Below, piece after piece: positions 38,101-46,642 of a stretch of DNA of 64,000 bases. The stretch's first letter is position 1; every line of letters starts with the position of its first letter. A program made the translations under genes and the position numbers. The DNA is from JAAEPI01 sp965212145 (GTDB lineage Bacteria > Bacteroidota > Bacteroidia > Cytophagales > Cyclobacteriaceae), in NCBI GenBank assembly GCA_965212145.1, contig CBDBUY010000010.1, positions 1 to 64,000 on the forward strand, in the 5' to 3' direction. Under the pieces are notes generated by a model. That model worked only from the letters and a program-made list of their open reading frames with translations. It ran no database searches and was not told where the DNA came from.

Positions 38101-41100
38101 CAACCGCCGTACCACCAATGGTCCATCCAATTGTAATTTCCTTTCCAGCTGGCGCGCTTAAAGTAGCCGCCACCTCATAGTTTGGATCATCTTCGTTGAT
38201 TGTTGCATCAGTCGCAAGGGCGATCGTGGGCGCTGTGTCGTTATCATTTACAACACCAGTTGCCCCAGTGTCTGTACCGTAACTCGCCTCATTAGCAGAA
38301 GAACTCGCACTAATATCTACTGACAATGTCTCTGCATCTTCCCAAAGTGCATCGTCATCGGTAGAAACAGTCAGACTAGCCCCTTTGCTAAAGGCTGAAA
38401 TTGTAATTGTTTCAGGTACATCTAGGTCAGTATTGTAATCTGCTCCAAGAACAAAGGTTGTACTTGTTCCTGCTCCCAACCCAAAATCAATCGTAACATC
38501 TTCATCAACCTGATCTCCACTTCCATTATCTGAAAAGAATACACCGTATTCTAGCGCGGCTCCCTCAGTTACCGCTGCTGAATTAACCAAGAACACTGTT
38601 GGCGCTGATCCGTCTTCTTCCACAGTCAAAACATCCGGATCTAAAGTGCCCGGGTCAGTAACATTCGTAACACCGGTAATAGAAACACTTAAGGTTTCAC
38701 CACCCGCCGGCTCATACACGTCATCGTATTCTGCAGTGAATGTTGAAGAAGCAGACGTGCTACCAATTTCAATAGTTATGGTTGAAGTATTGAATGAATA
38801 ATCCGCAGGGTCTGCTGTTTGTGCAGAGTTGCCGGAATCATCTACCGCAATGCTTACAGTAATTTCTTGCTCACTGGCCGCATCTATCTCTGCGAAAAGT
38901 CTTTCTTGATCTGCCCCATCCTCCGTAATGATAGCATCATCCTCAAAATAGAAGTCGCTTAGGTTAGGAGCAGCATCGTCATCATTAATGGTCAAGGTAA
39001 CATCCGTGGTTGCTCCCCCAACTCCTCCATTTGTGATTCCATCAATTTCAATTTCGATATCTTCATTTTCTTCATCTACAATGTCGTTGTTCGCCGTAAG
39101 CGTAACATCCACGGTGTTTGATCCGGCAGGAATGAATATCGAGCTTGGATTTGCACTAAAATCCCCAACCAAGAAATTATATGTACCGTTTGTAGTCTCG
39201 TCGTTGTAATCGAGATCCACGGTCATACCGTTTTCATTGGTTACACCATTATCAATGCTGGCTGTCAAGGTTACTGAGTTACCTTCATCTACTGAAGACG
39301 CGCTCAGACTTAATGAAATTTCTGGTGCAGGATCGTCATCCGTAATCGTGATGATTTCAAATCCTCCACCGTTTGTTCCCCCTGTCACCGCACCAATGAT
39401 GACCTCTATTTCTTCATCCACTTCAAAAATGTTGTCTTGCACCGCCGTTACGGTAAAGCCGTTTGTGTTATTTCCAGCTGTGATTACAACACTTCCAGTT
39501 GAGTTCTCCATGTAATCAGAAGACTCTGCATTTCCAGCAAAGCTGAAAGGAACAGTAACATCTTCTTCACTTTCGGTAGTCGTTCCAACAAAATCAATTG
39601 TGACAGTGCTGACTCCAGCAGCTTCAGCGATAGTCGCTGGGCTCACTGTGATATCCACTAAAGGAGCATCATTTGTATCTACGATTGTACCAGTTCCATC
39701 ATTCACTCCACCTGCATCTATTCCACCAGGGCTTGTTCCGTTTAGTGTTCCTGACACGGTGAAGTCTTCCACACCCGCTGTTAATTGCTCATAAATAGTA
39801 TCATCCGTGCCAGTTACTGTGAAAGTAACATTGTCACTACCCGCCGGAATGGTTACCGTTTCCGTTTTTCCAGTATAATCCACATCCTCCTCTGCAGTTC
39901 CACCAGTAGTAGTCACATCTATAACAATGTCATTTGCGGATACTAAATCGTTACCAACTGCTCCTAATTCTACTGTGAATACCAAATCTGTTCCTTCATC
40001 CTCTGTTTCAGATGAGATATTGACTACCGGAGCTACGTCCGAATCCAAAATCTCCAAAGTCTCTTCCTGTGTACCACTCTCCGTTCCGTTGGTTACACTA
40101 GTGATTTCAAACGTAACCTCCTCAGTGAACTCATCTTCATAAATGTTATCTGAAACAGGCGTTAAGGTTGCAAAATTGGATTGCGTGTCACCAGCATTCA
40201 CGGTTAAAGTAAAGCTGCTGTTCCCGAAATCAATATTGAAATCGTCACCCGGAGTTGCGATCGATTGTGAAACAGCAACATCAACACTTACAATTAACAC
40301 TGTGGTATTACCTGTCAGGATAGCTCGGATGGTAGAAGTTTCTGTGTCTTCATCTACTCCGTTATCACTTACTGCCAAGATAACTAGCGGAGGAACATCG
40401 TCGTGCTCGATGGTTCCTTCTCCGGAACTTGCGGCATTGAATGAAGCACTCCCGCTGTTAATAGATGACACATCCAAGAACATATTTTCAGTTGTGCCAA
40501 CTGTTCCTTCATGTACATTGTCAGCATTCACATCAACAAGTACTGTTTTGGATGTTTCCCCTGCAGCAAAAGTCACAGAGAAGTTCGTTAATGCTTCATA
40601 ATCATTCGACCCTACTACGGTAGTTGCAGCAATTGCCGAACCATCACTGGTTGAAACAAACACTTCAATTGCTTCATCGACAGAGGCTCTATCAAGGCTT
40701 ACAGTAAATGAAAGCTGATTAGTATCTGTATTACTTCCCTCCACAACTGTCGCATCTGATATCGAGACATAAGGTGCAGGATCATTTTCGATAATGCTTG
40801 CATCACCCGTATCTGATACATCGGCTTGTCCGACTGAAGCTCCGTTTACAGCGGCATTAAGCATAAAGGTCTCAGCTACACCGCCATTCTCGTAATCGGT
40901 ATCTCCGAGCACATCCACAGTTACTGCAGTTGTGCTACCAGACCCGGCAGGTATAGTTGCAGTAATGGAATTTGGCGTGCTGGTATAATCGGTATCGGCT
41001 GTTGCGGTACCGGCAGTCGTAGTGAAATCCAAGATGATATCATCGGATGAGGTGGTTGCTCCACTAGCACCTGCTGTCAAATTCAGACTAAAAGATGCTG

Positions 41101-43468
41101 TTTCAGTGCTTTCGCTTTCCGTAACATTAGGGTTACCTATCGTTAAGGCCGGTGCAGCATCAGCATCCTGAATTGTACCTGTACTTGTAGTATTATCCAG
41201 GCTAAAGCTGCCACTATTGACTGATGCTGTTAAGGTAAATGTTTCCAATTCCGAAGTTCCAACTTCGTCAATCGTGTCGTCAGTGGTAGCTACAGATGCT
41301 GTTTGATTCCCACTAGAAAGAGCCGGGAAAGTAACCGTAGAATTAAGAGTGGTGTAGTCACTAGCTTCAGCGTCATCACCTGTTTCAACTGATGTGATGA
41401 CATTTATTACCATTGCTTCATCAGAAACCTGCGGAGCATTCGTGATTGAGAATGTGAAATCTACAGGATTGCCTTCGCTATCGGTTTCACCAGAGAAAGC
41501 AATAGCAGGCGGGACATCATCATCTATAATGTTTCCAGTAGCCCCATTGATTGTGCCAACTGTTCCCGAAGAAACAGCAGCATCAAAACTGTATGTCTCA
41601 GAATTGGCAAGATCATCATCACCCTCATCAATATTGTCAGCCGTGTGGGGTACAGCGATGGCTCCCTCAGTCGGTGTGGTCGAAAGCGCCGGAAAATTCC
41701 ATGTACCCGAAGTTGCGGTAAAATCACTAGCTGCGGCAGTTCCATCCGCAGTTGTTGTGTAACTCAATGCAATCGCCTGGTCTGACGGATGACTTAATAC
41801 GGCAGAGAAGGATTGAGAAGCTCCCTCATCTTCCCCTGTAGTTCCAGCGGTAATTGTCACTGTAGGAGCATCATCGTCATCCGATATCGTCCCCGTATTG
41901 TCTGTGATGGTTCCAAGGTCGGCAGTATTGCTTCCATTTTCTGATATATCAAGTGTCAAGTCCTCAGGAACATTGGCCACCTCGTCAATATTATCTTCAG
42001 TAGTAGTCACCGTGACCGTTTGGGTTAATGATCCTTCTGCCGCGAAAGTCAACAACGTAGGGCTAGGGGTACCATTGAAGTCAGTTCCAGAAATGGCTGT
42101 ACCTGAAACAGTAGCCACGTCTATAAGAATAGGTGTGCTAGAGGCGTTACTGAGTCTCACTGTAAAGACAAGTGGATCTCCCTCCGCCGTTGTTGCACCT
42201 GCATCTACAGAAACATTTGGAGGCGTGTCATCATCATTTATTGTTCCAAGACCCGTTCCTGACGGAGTGGCTGTACCCTGAACAATAGAAGATACACTGA
42301 CAGTGAAGTCTTCAGATGGCTCATCGGTCGTATCCTCAATGGTATTGACCGTAATATTTTTATTTAGTGTTCCAGAAGCCATTTCTGCTTCAGTGAAAAG
42401 AAGATTTGCGATGGTACCACTTACGTCTGAACCAACTGTAGCTGTTCCATCAGAAGCTGCAAAAGCCAATTCAAGATCTCCCCCAAAAGCATTACTCAAT
42501 TGAACGGACATGGTGATGGCATCACCTTCTGTTGCACTACCAGGGTTGATGGTCACTGTTGGGACTGGATCATCATTTAAAATAGTTCCAATTCCAGCAT
42601 CATTACCTATATCAATAAAAGATCTCCCATTGGAATTTAAACCACTTATTATTCCAGAAAAGGTTTCATCCGATTCGTTTATATTAAATGCTTCGTCTAT
42701 TGTCGAGACATTGACTGTTTGAGATGTGTTATCTCCCGCAGGAAATGTGACGGTGATACCAGTCGCTTCCCCAACGTAATCCACATCTTCGGTAGCGGTT
42801 CCAGTTTCACTCGTCTGAAAAGTAACTTCCGTATCCAAATCTGAGGGGTTTGTCATGCTAATTGTAAATACCACATCATCGCCCTCAGACGCAGATGCGG
42901 TGCTACTTATCGATATTGTTGAAGCATCGTTATCATTCAGTGTTAAAGAATAAACTGAACCAGCGTTGGTATAAGTGTAATTGGTCGGAGAAGACAGGAT
43001 AGTTAGTTCTATTGAAACGACCTCAAGACCTTCAACAAGGTCATCACCCACAACATCAAAAGCCGTTTGTGTCCTACTATCAGTACCATCACCCGGTGTG
43101 AAATCTACCGTGGTTGTGGAGACAATAAAATCATCTCCTTCGGTAGCTGATGAGGAGGCTGAAGCCACAAACTCGATTATAAGCGGACCATCAGCATCTG
43201 CGGGCAAGGAGTTACCGATGTTAACATTAAGGTCAAAGCCAACATTTGAACCAGTGGTTTCCACAGTGGAAGCATCACTTGTAACAATTGAAACTGAACC
43301 TTGACTCAAAGCTTCAAAAGAAAACAACATAAAAAACATCGGTAGGACATAGGCCAACCACCGAAGCGATAGAACTTTCTTCGTATTCATACTAGTTTGA
43401 AATAAAGAGCGTTGTGATGATATATCTGACTGATCAGCCGTCTGGCTGTTAGAGTAAAGTCTTTTCAT
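32168..43468 (-). CDS. Giant Calx-beta-repeat surface adhesin with T9SS type B sorting domain
   Basis: 3766 aa; signal segment at about 31-55 (WLAYVLPMFFMLFSFEALSQ). The ATG at 43390 (residue 27) is an equally good start. I count 27 tandem Calx-beta-like units of about 110-135 residues, each opening with a P-x-V/I-x-I strand and closing in an acidic DDD/NDD linker that would bind calcium. A laminin-G/concanavalin-like domain (about 2255-2448) sits inside one unit. After the last unit come an Ig-like segment and a C-terminal T9SS type B domain (about 3665-3766: FPQGFSPNNDGVNDFWVLPG, FNRYGKIVW, GTYFYVV, KGFIIIRR). By family this is a secreted cell-surface adhesin of SprB type, for attachment or gliding. 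First gene of a three-gene operon with PorP/SprF and OmpA partners. Confidence 0.93.
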   Translation of the reverse strand: MKRLYSNSQTADQSDISSQRSLFQTSMNTKKVLSLRWLAYVLPMFFMLFSFEALSQGSVSIVTSDASTVETTGSNVGFDLNVNIGNSLPADADGPLIIEFVASASSSATEGDDFIVSTTTVDFTPGDGTDSRTQTAFDVVGDDLVEGLEVVSIELTILSSPTNYTYTNAGSVYSLTLNDNDASTISISSTASASEGDDVVFTISMTNPSDLDTEVTFQTSETGTATEDVDYVGEATGITVTFPAGDNTSQTVNVSTIDEAFNINESDETFSGIISGLNSNGRSFIDIGNDAGIGTILNDDPVPTVTINPGSATEGDAITMSVQLSNAFGGDLELAFAASDGTATVGSDVSGTIANLLFTEAEMASGTLNKNITVNTIEDTTDEPSEDFTVSVSSIVQGTATPSGTGLGTINDDDTPPNVSVDAGATTAEGDPLVFTVRLSNASSTPILIDVATVSGTAISGTDFNGTPSPTLLTFAAEGSLTQTVTVTTTEDNIDEVANVPEDLTLDISENGSNTADLGTITDNTGTISDDDDAPTVTITAGTTGEDEGASQSFSAVLSHPSDQAIALSYTTTADGTAAASDFTATSGTWNFPALSTTPTEGAIAVPHTADNIDEGDDDLANSETYSFDAAVSSGTVGTINGATGNIIDDDVPPAIAFSGETDSEGNPVDFTFSITNAPQVSDEAMVINVITSVETGDDAEASDYTTLNSTVTFPALSSGNQTASVATTDDTIDEVGTSELETFTLTASVNSGSFSLDNTTSTGTIQDADAAPALTIGNPNVTESESTETASFSLNLTAGASGATTSSDDIILDFTTTAGTATADTDYTSTPNSITATIPAGSGSTTAVTVDVLGDTDYENGGVAETFMLNAAVNGASVGQADVSDTGDASIIENDPAPYVSISDATVVEGSNTDTNQLSFTVSLDRASVDEAIEVFVSTSDGSAIAATTVVGSNDYEALTNFSVTFAAGETSKTVLVDVNADNVHEGTVGTTENMFLDVSSINSGSASFNAASSGEGTIEHDDVPPLVILAVSDNGVDEDTETSTIRAILTGNTTVLIVSVDVAVSQSIATPGDDFNIDFGNSSFTLTVNAGDTQSNFATLTPVSDNIYEDEFTEEVTFEITSVTNGTESGTQEETLEILDSDVAPVVNISSETEDEGTDLVFTVELGAVGNDLVSANDIVIDVTTTGGTAEEDVDYTGKTETVTIPAGSDNVTFTVTGTDDTIYEQLTAGVEDFTVSGTLNGTSPGGIDAGGVNDGTGTIVDTNDAPLVDITVSPATIAEAAGVSTVTIDFVGTTTESEEDVTVPFSFAGNAESSDYMENSTGSVVITAGNNTNGFTVTAVQDNIFEVDEEIEVIIGAVTGGTNGGGFEIITITDDDPAPEISLSLSASSVDEGNSVTLTASIDNGVTNENGMTVDLDYNDETTNGTYNFLVGDFSANPSSIFIPAGSNTVDVTLTANNDIVDEENEDIEIEIDGITNGGVGGATTDVTLTINDDDAAPNLSDFYFEDDAIITEDGADQERLFAEIDAASEQEITVSIAVDDSGNSAQTADPADYSFNTSTITIEIGSTSASSTFTAEYDDVYEPAGGETLSVSITGVTNVTDPGTLDPDVLTVEEDGSAPTVFLVNSAAVTEGAALEYGVFFSDNGSGDQVDEDVTIDFGLGAGTSTTFVLGADYNTDLDVPETITISAFSKGASLTVSTDDDALWEDAETLSVDISASSSANEASYGTDTGATGVVNDNDTAPTIALATDATINEDDPNYEVAATLSAPAGKEITIGWTIGGTAVDGSDYDIVNPTVPPTTIPVNPSGATSNTATFEIDPINENTLDENDETVTINLTSSVTVTDADQTVTITDAADNLPPTVTVTVSPTALSDTEGTVYTVTGTLSAPPASGKQVTVNFTYNGGSEAEAGDYDLDGSITITAGNVTGTTTIEFIDDDLWEGGIGTTETLIFDVDVPVSVGTLDPDGGALVSSQLNLEIEDNELTPAVRLNIDKFVIAEDGTPANGESVITFTLVDPTDGTTPFTNEVQDVDITLDLSGEAVDTEDYAISGDNWTQAGTIVTIPMGETNTSITVTSIADILYEGGNESAFISVDATAGADIYNGSQNGNITITEGDDDPVITIEDVSASEGDGSISFVITSTPPSDEDLNIAIDFTDGTAVSSGSGPGEPDFDNTTINVVLLAGDATTNTSVPVTNDNVFETDESFTVYMNDITGTSYDAVIDESDDATLTISNDDARPLVVLNSGSVASGSAILNMSGAGNEVNVNNNLDITNGFTLEQWVYITTNVTTSLVNQTNGNLAAPLDLYYNGNLNVWFGNGAATHNTLVPGLPLNAWTHIAVTYDPTSPTSEGRVYLNGSLVSTIDVTAPMANVGPLRIGRRADGLEGSDTYFDEVRVWNTPRSAGEIASNYENSLTGDETGLVVNLQFNNNLIDAAGGDQNGTLVAGTVSYFLSEDGESSVIAELRDPTDGLTPIVSTESVTVDLGYGAGTTAEHTSLGDTYDDFDVSSLTVTIPSGSTSSSMTVSSYDDNYDEGDGEDVVIEITTVTNGTDASTAQTIIINDDDDAPDVEINSVSADEDETMTFDVFLTGGTVSDEDMIVDVSTMDTGTGSGYAIAGTDYTALSSQSVTISARSVSNTVDVTLTDDNIDEVDEEFDMFIANATSTIGVGSTSDTGTGTISDDNVNDPQPTVNMDVATVSVLEDDGTNNGSIVINMSFSNPSSEPINIDMITADGTALEGTDFIYVPNTITVPALSTSLTTSVSIVLDDIDEFNETFAIGFIGTSGGIDGFGATGGAVPTEVTITDNDDAPELTFDDVSVSELEANGSISFDFTLSNPSSGDITIDFTATGTNTMEDPAELNDATFADDFNEIIASVTVSAGSLTGTAVVDIFDDATDEFDEEFTIDVAGSSVDANGPNSLGATDTSVGIILDDDDEPAVLMSVLDDQLDEAVPESTDVVFNLIGATEKDVTVDLVFNDGIAAGSGIADLNVDYTVTGSQVIIPAGDTQSTLTISSIDEAPSLDEVNETIFVEVDAVDNGIESGGVQDETVIIIDGDLPPVAKLTADANVTEGTGSSNAANITVTLHDPDTDAPTVSSKDVTVYLETLVNDAIDGSDPLTDDYSISNLTLTIEAFSGSTTTTALNTIGDAYDEMDEDAEFRLYDGINNGTDVASSDVTVDNTEVITTIQDDDNPPVVDLAVDITNTDEQNAETLTYTVSVDQRSNLDFTLDVTTSGSATVADDENLPGDPEDYSDPVGSVSFSAAEMAVMEGNIFKTFTVTVNDDGHYEIPTETAVVDISVAATSTGLATINTGTVSTNINNDEALPVVSIQQFVGSIDEDEFTPTENINIFSMDRPSQLTTTANFDISGDAILDSDYTITGTTLVVQPGQTTSDGSIDITVIDDAIDENIEVVTLTVGTVTNADAGVVGQVFNVNIIDNEAGPEVDITIDPDEIFEEDGVATITATLSEPSGLDVTITLGGNISGTADEDDDYTIAASGAADNEIVIPAGATTGTIQVLSINDTVEEGDELALIDIVNVDNGSIGTSAQVGVTLIEDNDPPAGFSVNFIDPVITTVNETNISLEILGGEEDATFDYTITDGTNIVTGSGTIVDSDRQEVNNIDLSIMNEGVVTVTLTLTDDYGNISDPNNPGPLTKPTDTIDKQSEGQAFPQGFSPNNDGVNDFWVLPGIELHPDNLVVIFNRYGKIVWQDTEYDNANTVFDGVSNSTSVNSSASLPDGTYFYVVTYSNPKVVQKGFIIIRR

Positions 43469-43674
43469 AGTATTGGTGCACTTCTATAAGTTGTCAAAAT
43501 AAATGCATTCAGTCCGAACGAACACGCTCGTACCGTATTTTATTTGGCAAAAAATCAATTTAAAAATGTGACCATTCTTCGAATCCGAAAAATGGAATTG
43601 TTCAAGTTTATGAAAATATCTCAGGATTAACCAAATAATTCAATCATAACTTAAAAAAGCACCATTTAGAAACG
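43469..43674. other. Non-coding gap upstream of the adhesin gene
   Basis: 206 bp, AT-rich, between the nuoN stop and the adhesin start on the same strand. It must hold the adhesin promoter. The best candidate is TTATTTTG on the minus strand about 26 nt before the ATG, one mismatch from TAnnTTTG. No clear hairpin with a T-run was found to terminate the nuo operon. Confidence 0.4.
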
Positions 43675-45051
43675 CTAAACGAGGGTCAAAAGGCCCGGAT
43701 AAAGAAATCCAGCCAGGAGAATAACCAACCAAAACACAAACATGATTTTCGTCACTGCGTTGGCATGAGCCTCTGAAACTCCATCTAAAGATTTCATAAA
43801 CATGGAAAATGGAACTTTGAGATAATAGAACAATCCAACAACCGTGGACATCACGGCAATGATCAGATAAGTCAGCAGAATACTACCTTCGGTTACGGTT
43901 AGATAATTTTCCCAGAGTTTGATAAACACAAACCACTTGGCCAGAAAACCAGCCAATGGCGGAATACCCACCAGGGAAATCATTACTCCTGTAAAGCTTA
44001 CCGAGGATAAAACATGAGTTTTCCCAAATCCCCCAAAATCATCCACGTCGTAGAAGTCGTGTTTCTCAAACCAGGAGATAAAATGGAAGGCGGCCAGGTT
44101 CATCACGGCGTAGATGACCGCATACCAGATAAACATGGACAAATCCGGGCCCAAAACCACCAACGGCAAAATGAACCCGGAGTGGGCAATGGCTCCATAG
44201 GCGATCAATCTGCGGACATTGGTTTGTCTCACCGCACCGAACGTGCCAATGACTATCGTCAGCATCCCGAGGACTAAAACTGCCTCTTGGCTGTATTCCC
44301 AGATGGACAGGGCATTTCCAAGAAAGACAAAGCCGGCGATCTTAGGAACAATAGAAAAAAAAGCAGCCGCGCTGGCGGGTGAAGTTTGGTACACATTGGG
44401 CACCCAGATATGGAACGGCACCAGTGATATTTTGAAAAATGCTCCCGCCAGAAATAGGAAAAATCCCAATTGCCCAAGCTGTGAGTCTATCTGAATATGA
44501 GCGAGCAAAAGTGACTGAGAAGACCCGTACAAAAACGAAATCCCAAACAACATAATAGCCGTGCTCGTCCCACCAAACAACAGGTACTTGATGGCCGCCT
44601 CGTGGGCTGTTTTCTTGAACGTGAAATTCGTCAGGATGTAGGATCCAAAAGAGATCAACTCCATGGAAAGGTAGATCAGCAAAAGGTGCCTGGCCTGAAT
44701 AAGAAACACAGCTCCCAGCAGGACGCTTACTATCAGGAAGTAATAGGCACTTTTCTCCTTGAAGTCATCTACAAAAACGATCAGTAAAAAGCTGGCACCC
44801 AGAAAGATTTTAACCAGAGGTTCCGTCCAGTGCGTCTTGATGAGATACCCATCAAAAAGGGCTATCTCCGCATGCGGCCAGAAAATCAATAAGAAGAGCA
44901 TAATCACCCCAAAAGTGATTTTATGAACGTTTTCCGGCACTTTGAACAAACCAATGATCAGGATCAATAGCGCACCAATCACCAGCCCAATCTCGCCTTG
45001 AAGGTAGATCAGGTCAGCCTGCCATTGAATCAACTTTTCGGTCAAATTCAT
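43675..45051 (-). CDS. nuoN: NADH-quinone oxidoreductase subunit N
   Basis: 458 aa antiporter-like membrane subunit of complex I with about 13-14 helices. Seen: IYLSMELISFGSYIL containing the key Glu, KYLLFGGTSTAIMLFG with the channel Lys, FKISLVPFHIWVPNVYQTSPASAAAFFSIVPKIAGF, and RRLIAYGAIAHSGFIL. It is assigned to NuoN by order (last, after nuoM) and by VYQTSP rather than the DAHxEAPTPVS form of NuoL/M. The start overlaps nuoM by 4 nt. Confidence 0.95.
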   Translation of the reverse strand: MNLTEKLIQWQADLIYLQGEIGLVIGALLILIIGLFKVPENVHKITFGVIMLFLLIFWPHAEIALFDGYLIKTHWTEPLVKIFLGASFLLIVFVDDFKEKSAYYFLIVSVLLGAVFLIQARHLLLIYLSMELISFGSYILTNFTFKKTAHEAAIKYLLFGGTSTAIMLFGISFLYGSSQSLLLAHIQIDSQLGQLGFFLFLAGAFFKISLVPFHIWVPNVYQTSPASAAAFFSIVPKIAGFVFLGNALSIWEYSQEAVLVLGMLTIVIGTFGAVRQTNVRRLIAYGAIAHSGFILPLVVLGPDLSMFIWYAVIYAVMNLAAFHFISWFEKHDFYDVDDFGGFGKTHVLSSVSFTGVMISLVGIPPLAGFLAKWFVFIKLWENYLTVTEGSILLTYLIIAVMSTVVGLFYYLKVPFSMFMKSLDGVSEAHANAVTKIMFVFWLVILLAGFLYPGLLTLV

Positions 45052-46631
45052 TTTGTAAATTCAATGAAATAACCCACCCAAAAATCGATCGAGTTTTGAA
45101 TGGGACCAAGAAGCAGATTCGGAAAGATTCCGAGCATAACGACCAATAGACCAAGTGGAGCTAACATCAACTTTTCTCGCTGGTCAAGATCAAGCATACT
45201 CCCCTCCCACTCGGCTTTCCTCACCCAGTATTTCCCGAAGAACATTCGCTGGATGGTCCAGAGAAAATAAGCCGCAGATATGAGGATGCCTGAGACGGCT
45301 ACTACCCCAATCCATGTGGGTAAAACAGTAGATCCTATGGCACCCATCAACACCAGCAACTCTCCTACAAAACCCGACAATCCGGGGAGTCCGAGAGAAG
45401 CGAAAAAGAACAACCCGACCATGAAGGTGAATTGAGGAAGTTTTCCCGCCAATCCGCTGAAGTTTTCTATTTGCCGATTCGCGGTACGGTCATAAATCAC
45501 CCCGACTAAAAGAAACAGTGCCGGAGACAGCAGACCATGAGAGATCATCTGGAAAATGCCTCCCGAAAATCCCTGAGAGGACATGGCTGCAAAACCCAAC
45601 AGCACAAAACCCATGTGCGAAACGGACGAATAGGCCACCAGGCGCTTCAGATCGTCCTGGGCCATGGCATTTAACCCACCATATATTATAGAGATCAATC
45701 CGAGAATGCCTAAAATGAAAGCTGAATCCATGGCCACATCCGGGAAGAATCCAATGGCAATCCTCAGCAGCCCGTACCCTCCAATCTTCAGCAAAAGTCC
45801 AGCAAGGATTACCGAAATAGGTGTGGGTGCTTCCACGTGTGCGTCCGGCAACCACGTATGAAACGGCACCATTGGCAGTTTGATGGCAAAGCCTATCAGA
45901 AGCAACCAAAAAGCCCACTCACGTGCCTGAATGCCCAATATTTCGGCATTTGACCATCCCAGAATCGCGCCTTCACTGTACGCATTGGAGTTAAGGATCT
46001 GTAGGAAACTGAAAGTATTCTGACCATTTTCCTCTACTGACAGATACAGCCCGATCATTACGATTAAAATGAGCAAAGAGCCCACCAGTGTGTACAGGAA
46101 AAACTTGATAGACGCATATTGACGCCTTGCTCCTCCCCAGATGCCAATCAAAAAGAACATCGGAAGCAGCATGAATTCGAAGAACAGATAAAAAAGAAAG
46201 AAATCCAGCGCGACAAAACACCCGATCACGCTTGCACCGAGTATCAAATACAGCACAAAGTACCCTTTGACTTTCTCAGTGATATTCCAAGAGCTGATCA
46301 CGCCGATAACCAAAATCAGACTGGACAACAGCACCAAAGGCGTACTAACCCCATCCACTCCAACGAAATAGTCCACATTTAAAACTCCTGCACCTCCCAA
46401 ACTCATGCGAATCCACGAAACTCTTTCGGTAAATTGAAAAGCCGAATCCAAGCTGCTTGGCACACTGGATCCATCAAAATTCACCCAAAGGATGACGGAA
46501 CCAATCAATTGACTAAGTGTAGCAGTCAAGGCCACCCATCGAAATACTGGAGTGTTTCCCTTTGGCACCAATAAAAGCCCAAGAGCCAGTAACAGCGGAA
46601 TGAAAATGATGAAGGTGAGTAGGTAATTCAT
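45048..46631 (-). CDS. nuoM: NADH-quinone oxidoreductase subunit M
   Basis: 527 aa antiporter-like membrane subunit of complex I with about 14 helices. Seen: FLFYLFFEFMLLPMFFLIGIWGG with the conserved Glu, KFFLYTLVGSLLILI with the Lys, KLPMVPFHTWLPDAHVEAPTPISVILAGLLLKIGGYGL, and KRLVAYSSVSHMGFVLLG. It pumps protons as part of the membrane arm. It lies 11 nt after nuoL and overlaps nuoN by 4 nt. Confidence 0.96.
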   Translation of the reverse strand: MNYLLTFIIFIPLLLALGLLLVPKGNTPVFRWVALTATLSQLIGSVILWVNFDGSSVPSSLDSAFQFTERVSWIRMSLGGAGVLNVDYFVGVDGVSTPLVLLSSLILVIGVISSWNITEKVKGYFVLYLILGASVIGCFVALDFFLFYLFFEFMLLPMFFLIGIWGGARRQYASIKFFLYTLVGSLLILIVMIGLYLSVEENGQNTFSFLQILNSNAYSEGAILGWSNAEILGIQAREWAFWLLLIGFAIKLPMVPFHTWLPDAHVEAPTPISVILAGLLLKIGGYGLLRIAIGFFPDVAMDSAFILGILGLISIIYGGLNAMAQDDLKRLVAYSSVSHMGFVLLGFAAMSSQGFSGGIFQMISHGLLSPALFLLVGVIYDRTANRQIENFSGLAGKLPQFTFMVGLFFFASLGLPGLSGFVGELLVLMGAIGSTVLPTWIGVVAVSGILISAAYFLWTIQRMFFGKYWVRKAEWEGSMLDLDQREKLMLAPLGLLVVMLGIFPNLLLGPIQNSIDFWVGYFIEFTK

Positions 46632-46642
46632 GAAATAGCCCG

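Noticed and set aside
32168..43468. Tandem repeat array that could be taken for a CRISPR or satellite
   Set aside because: The repeats are about 110-135 codons long, in one open frame and divergent in DNA; there are no short identical repeats with unique spacers.
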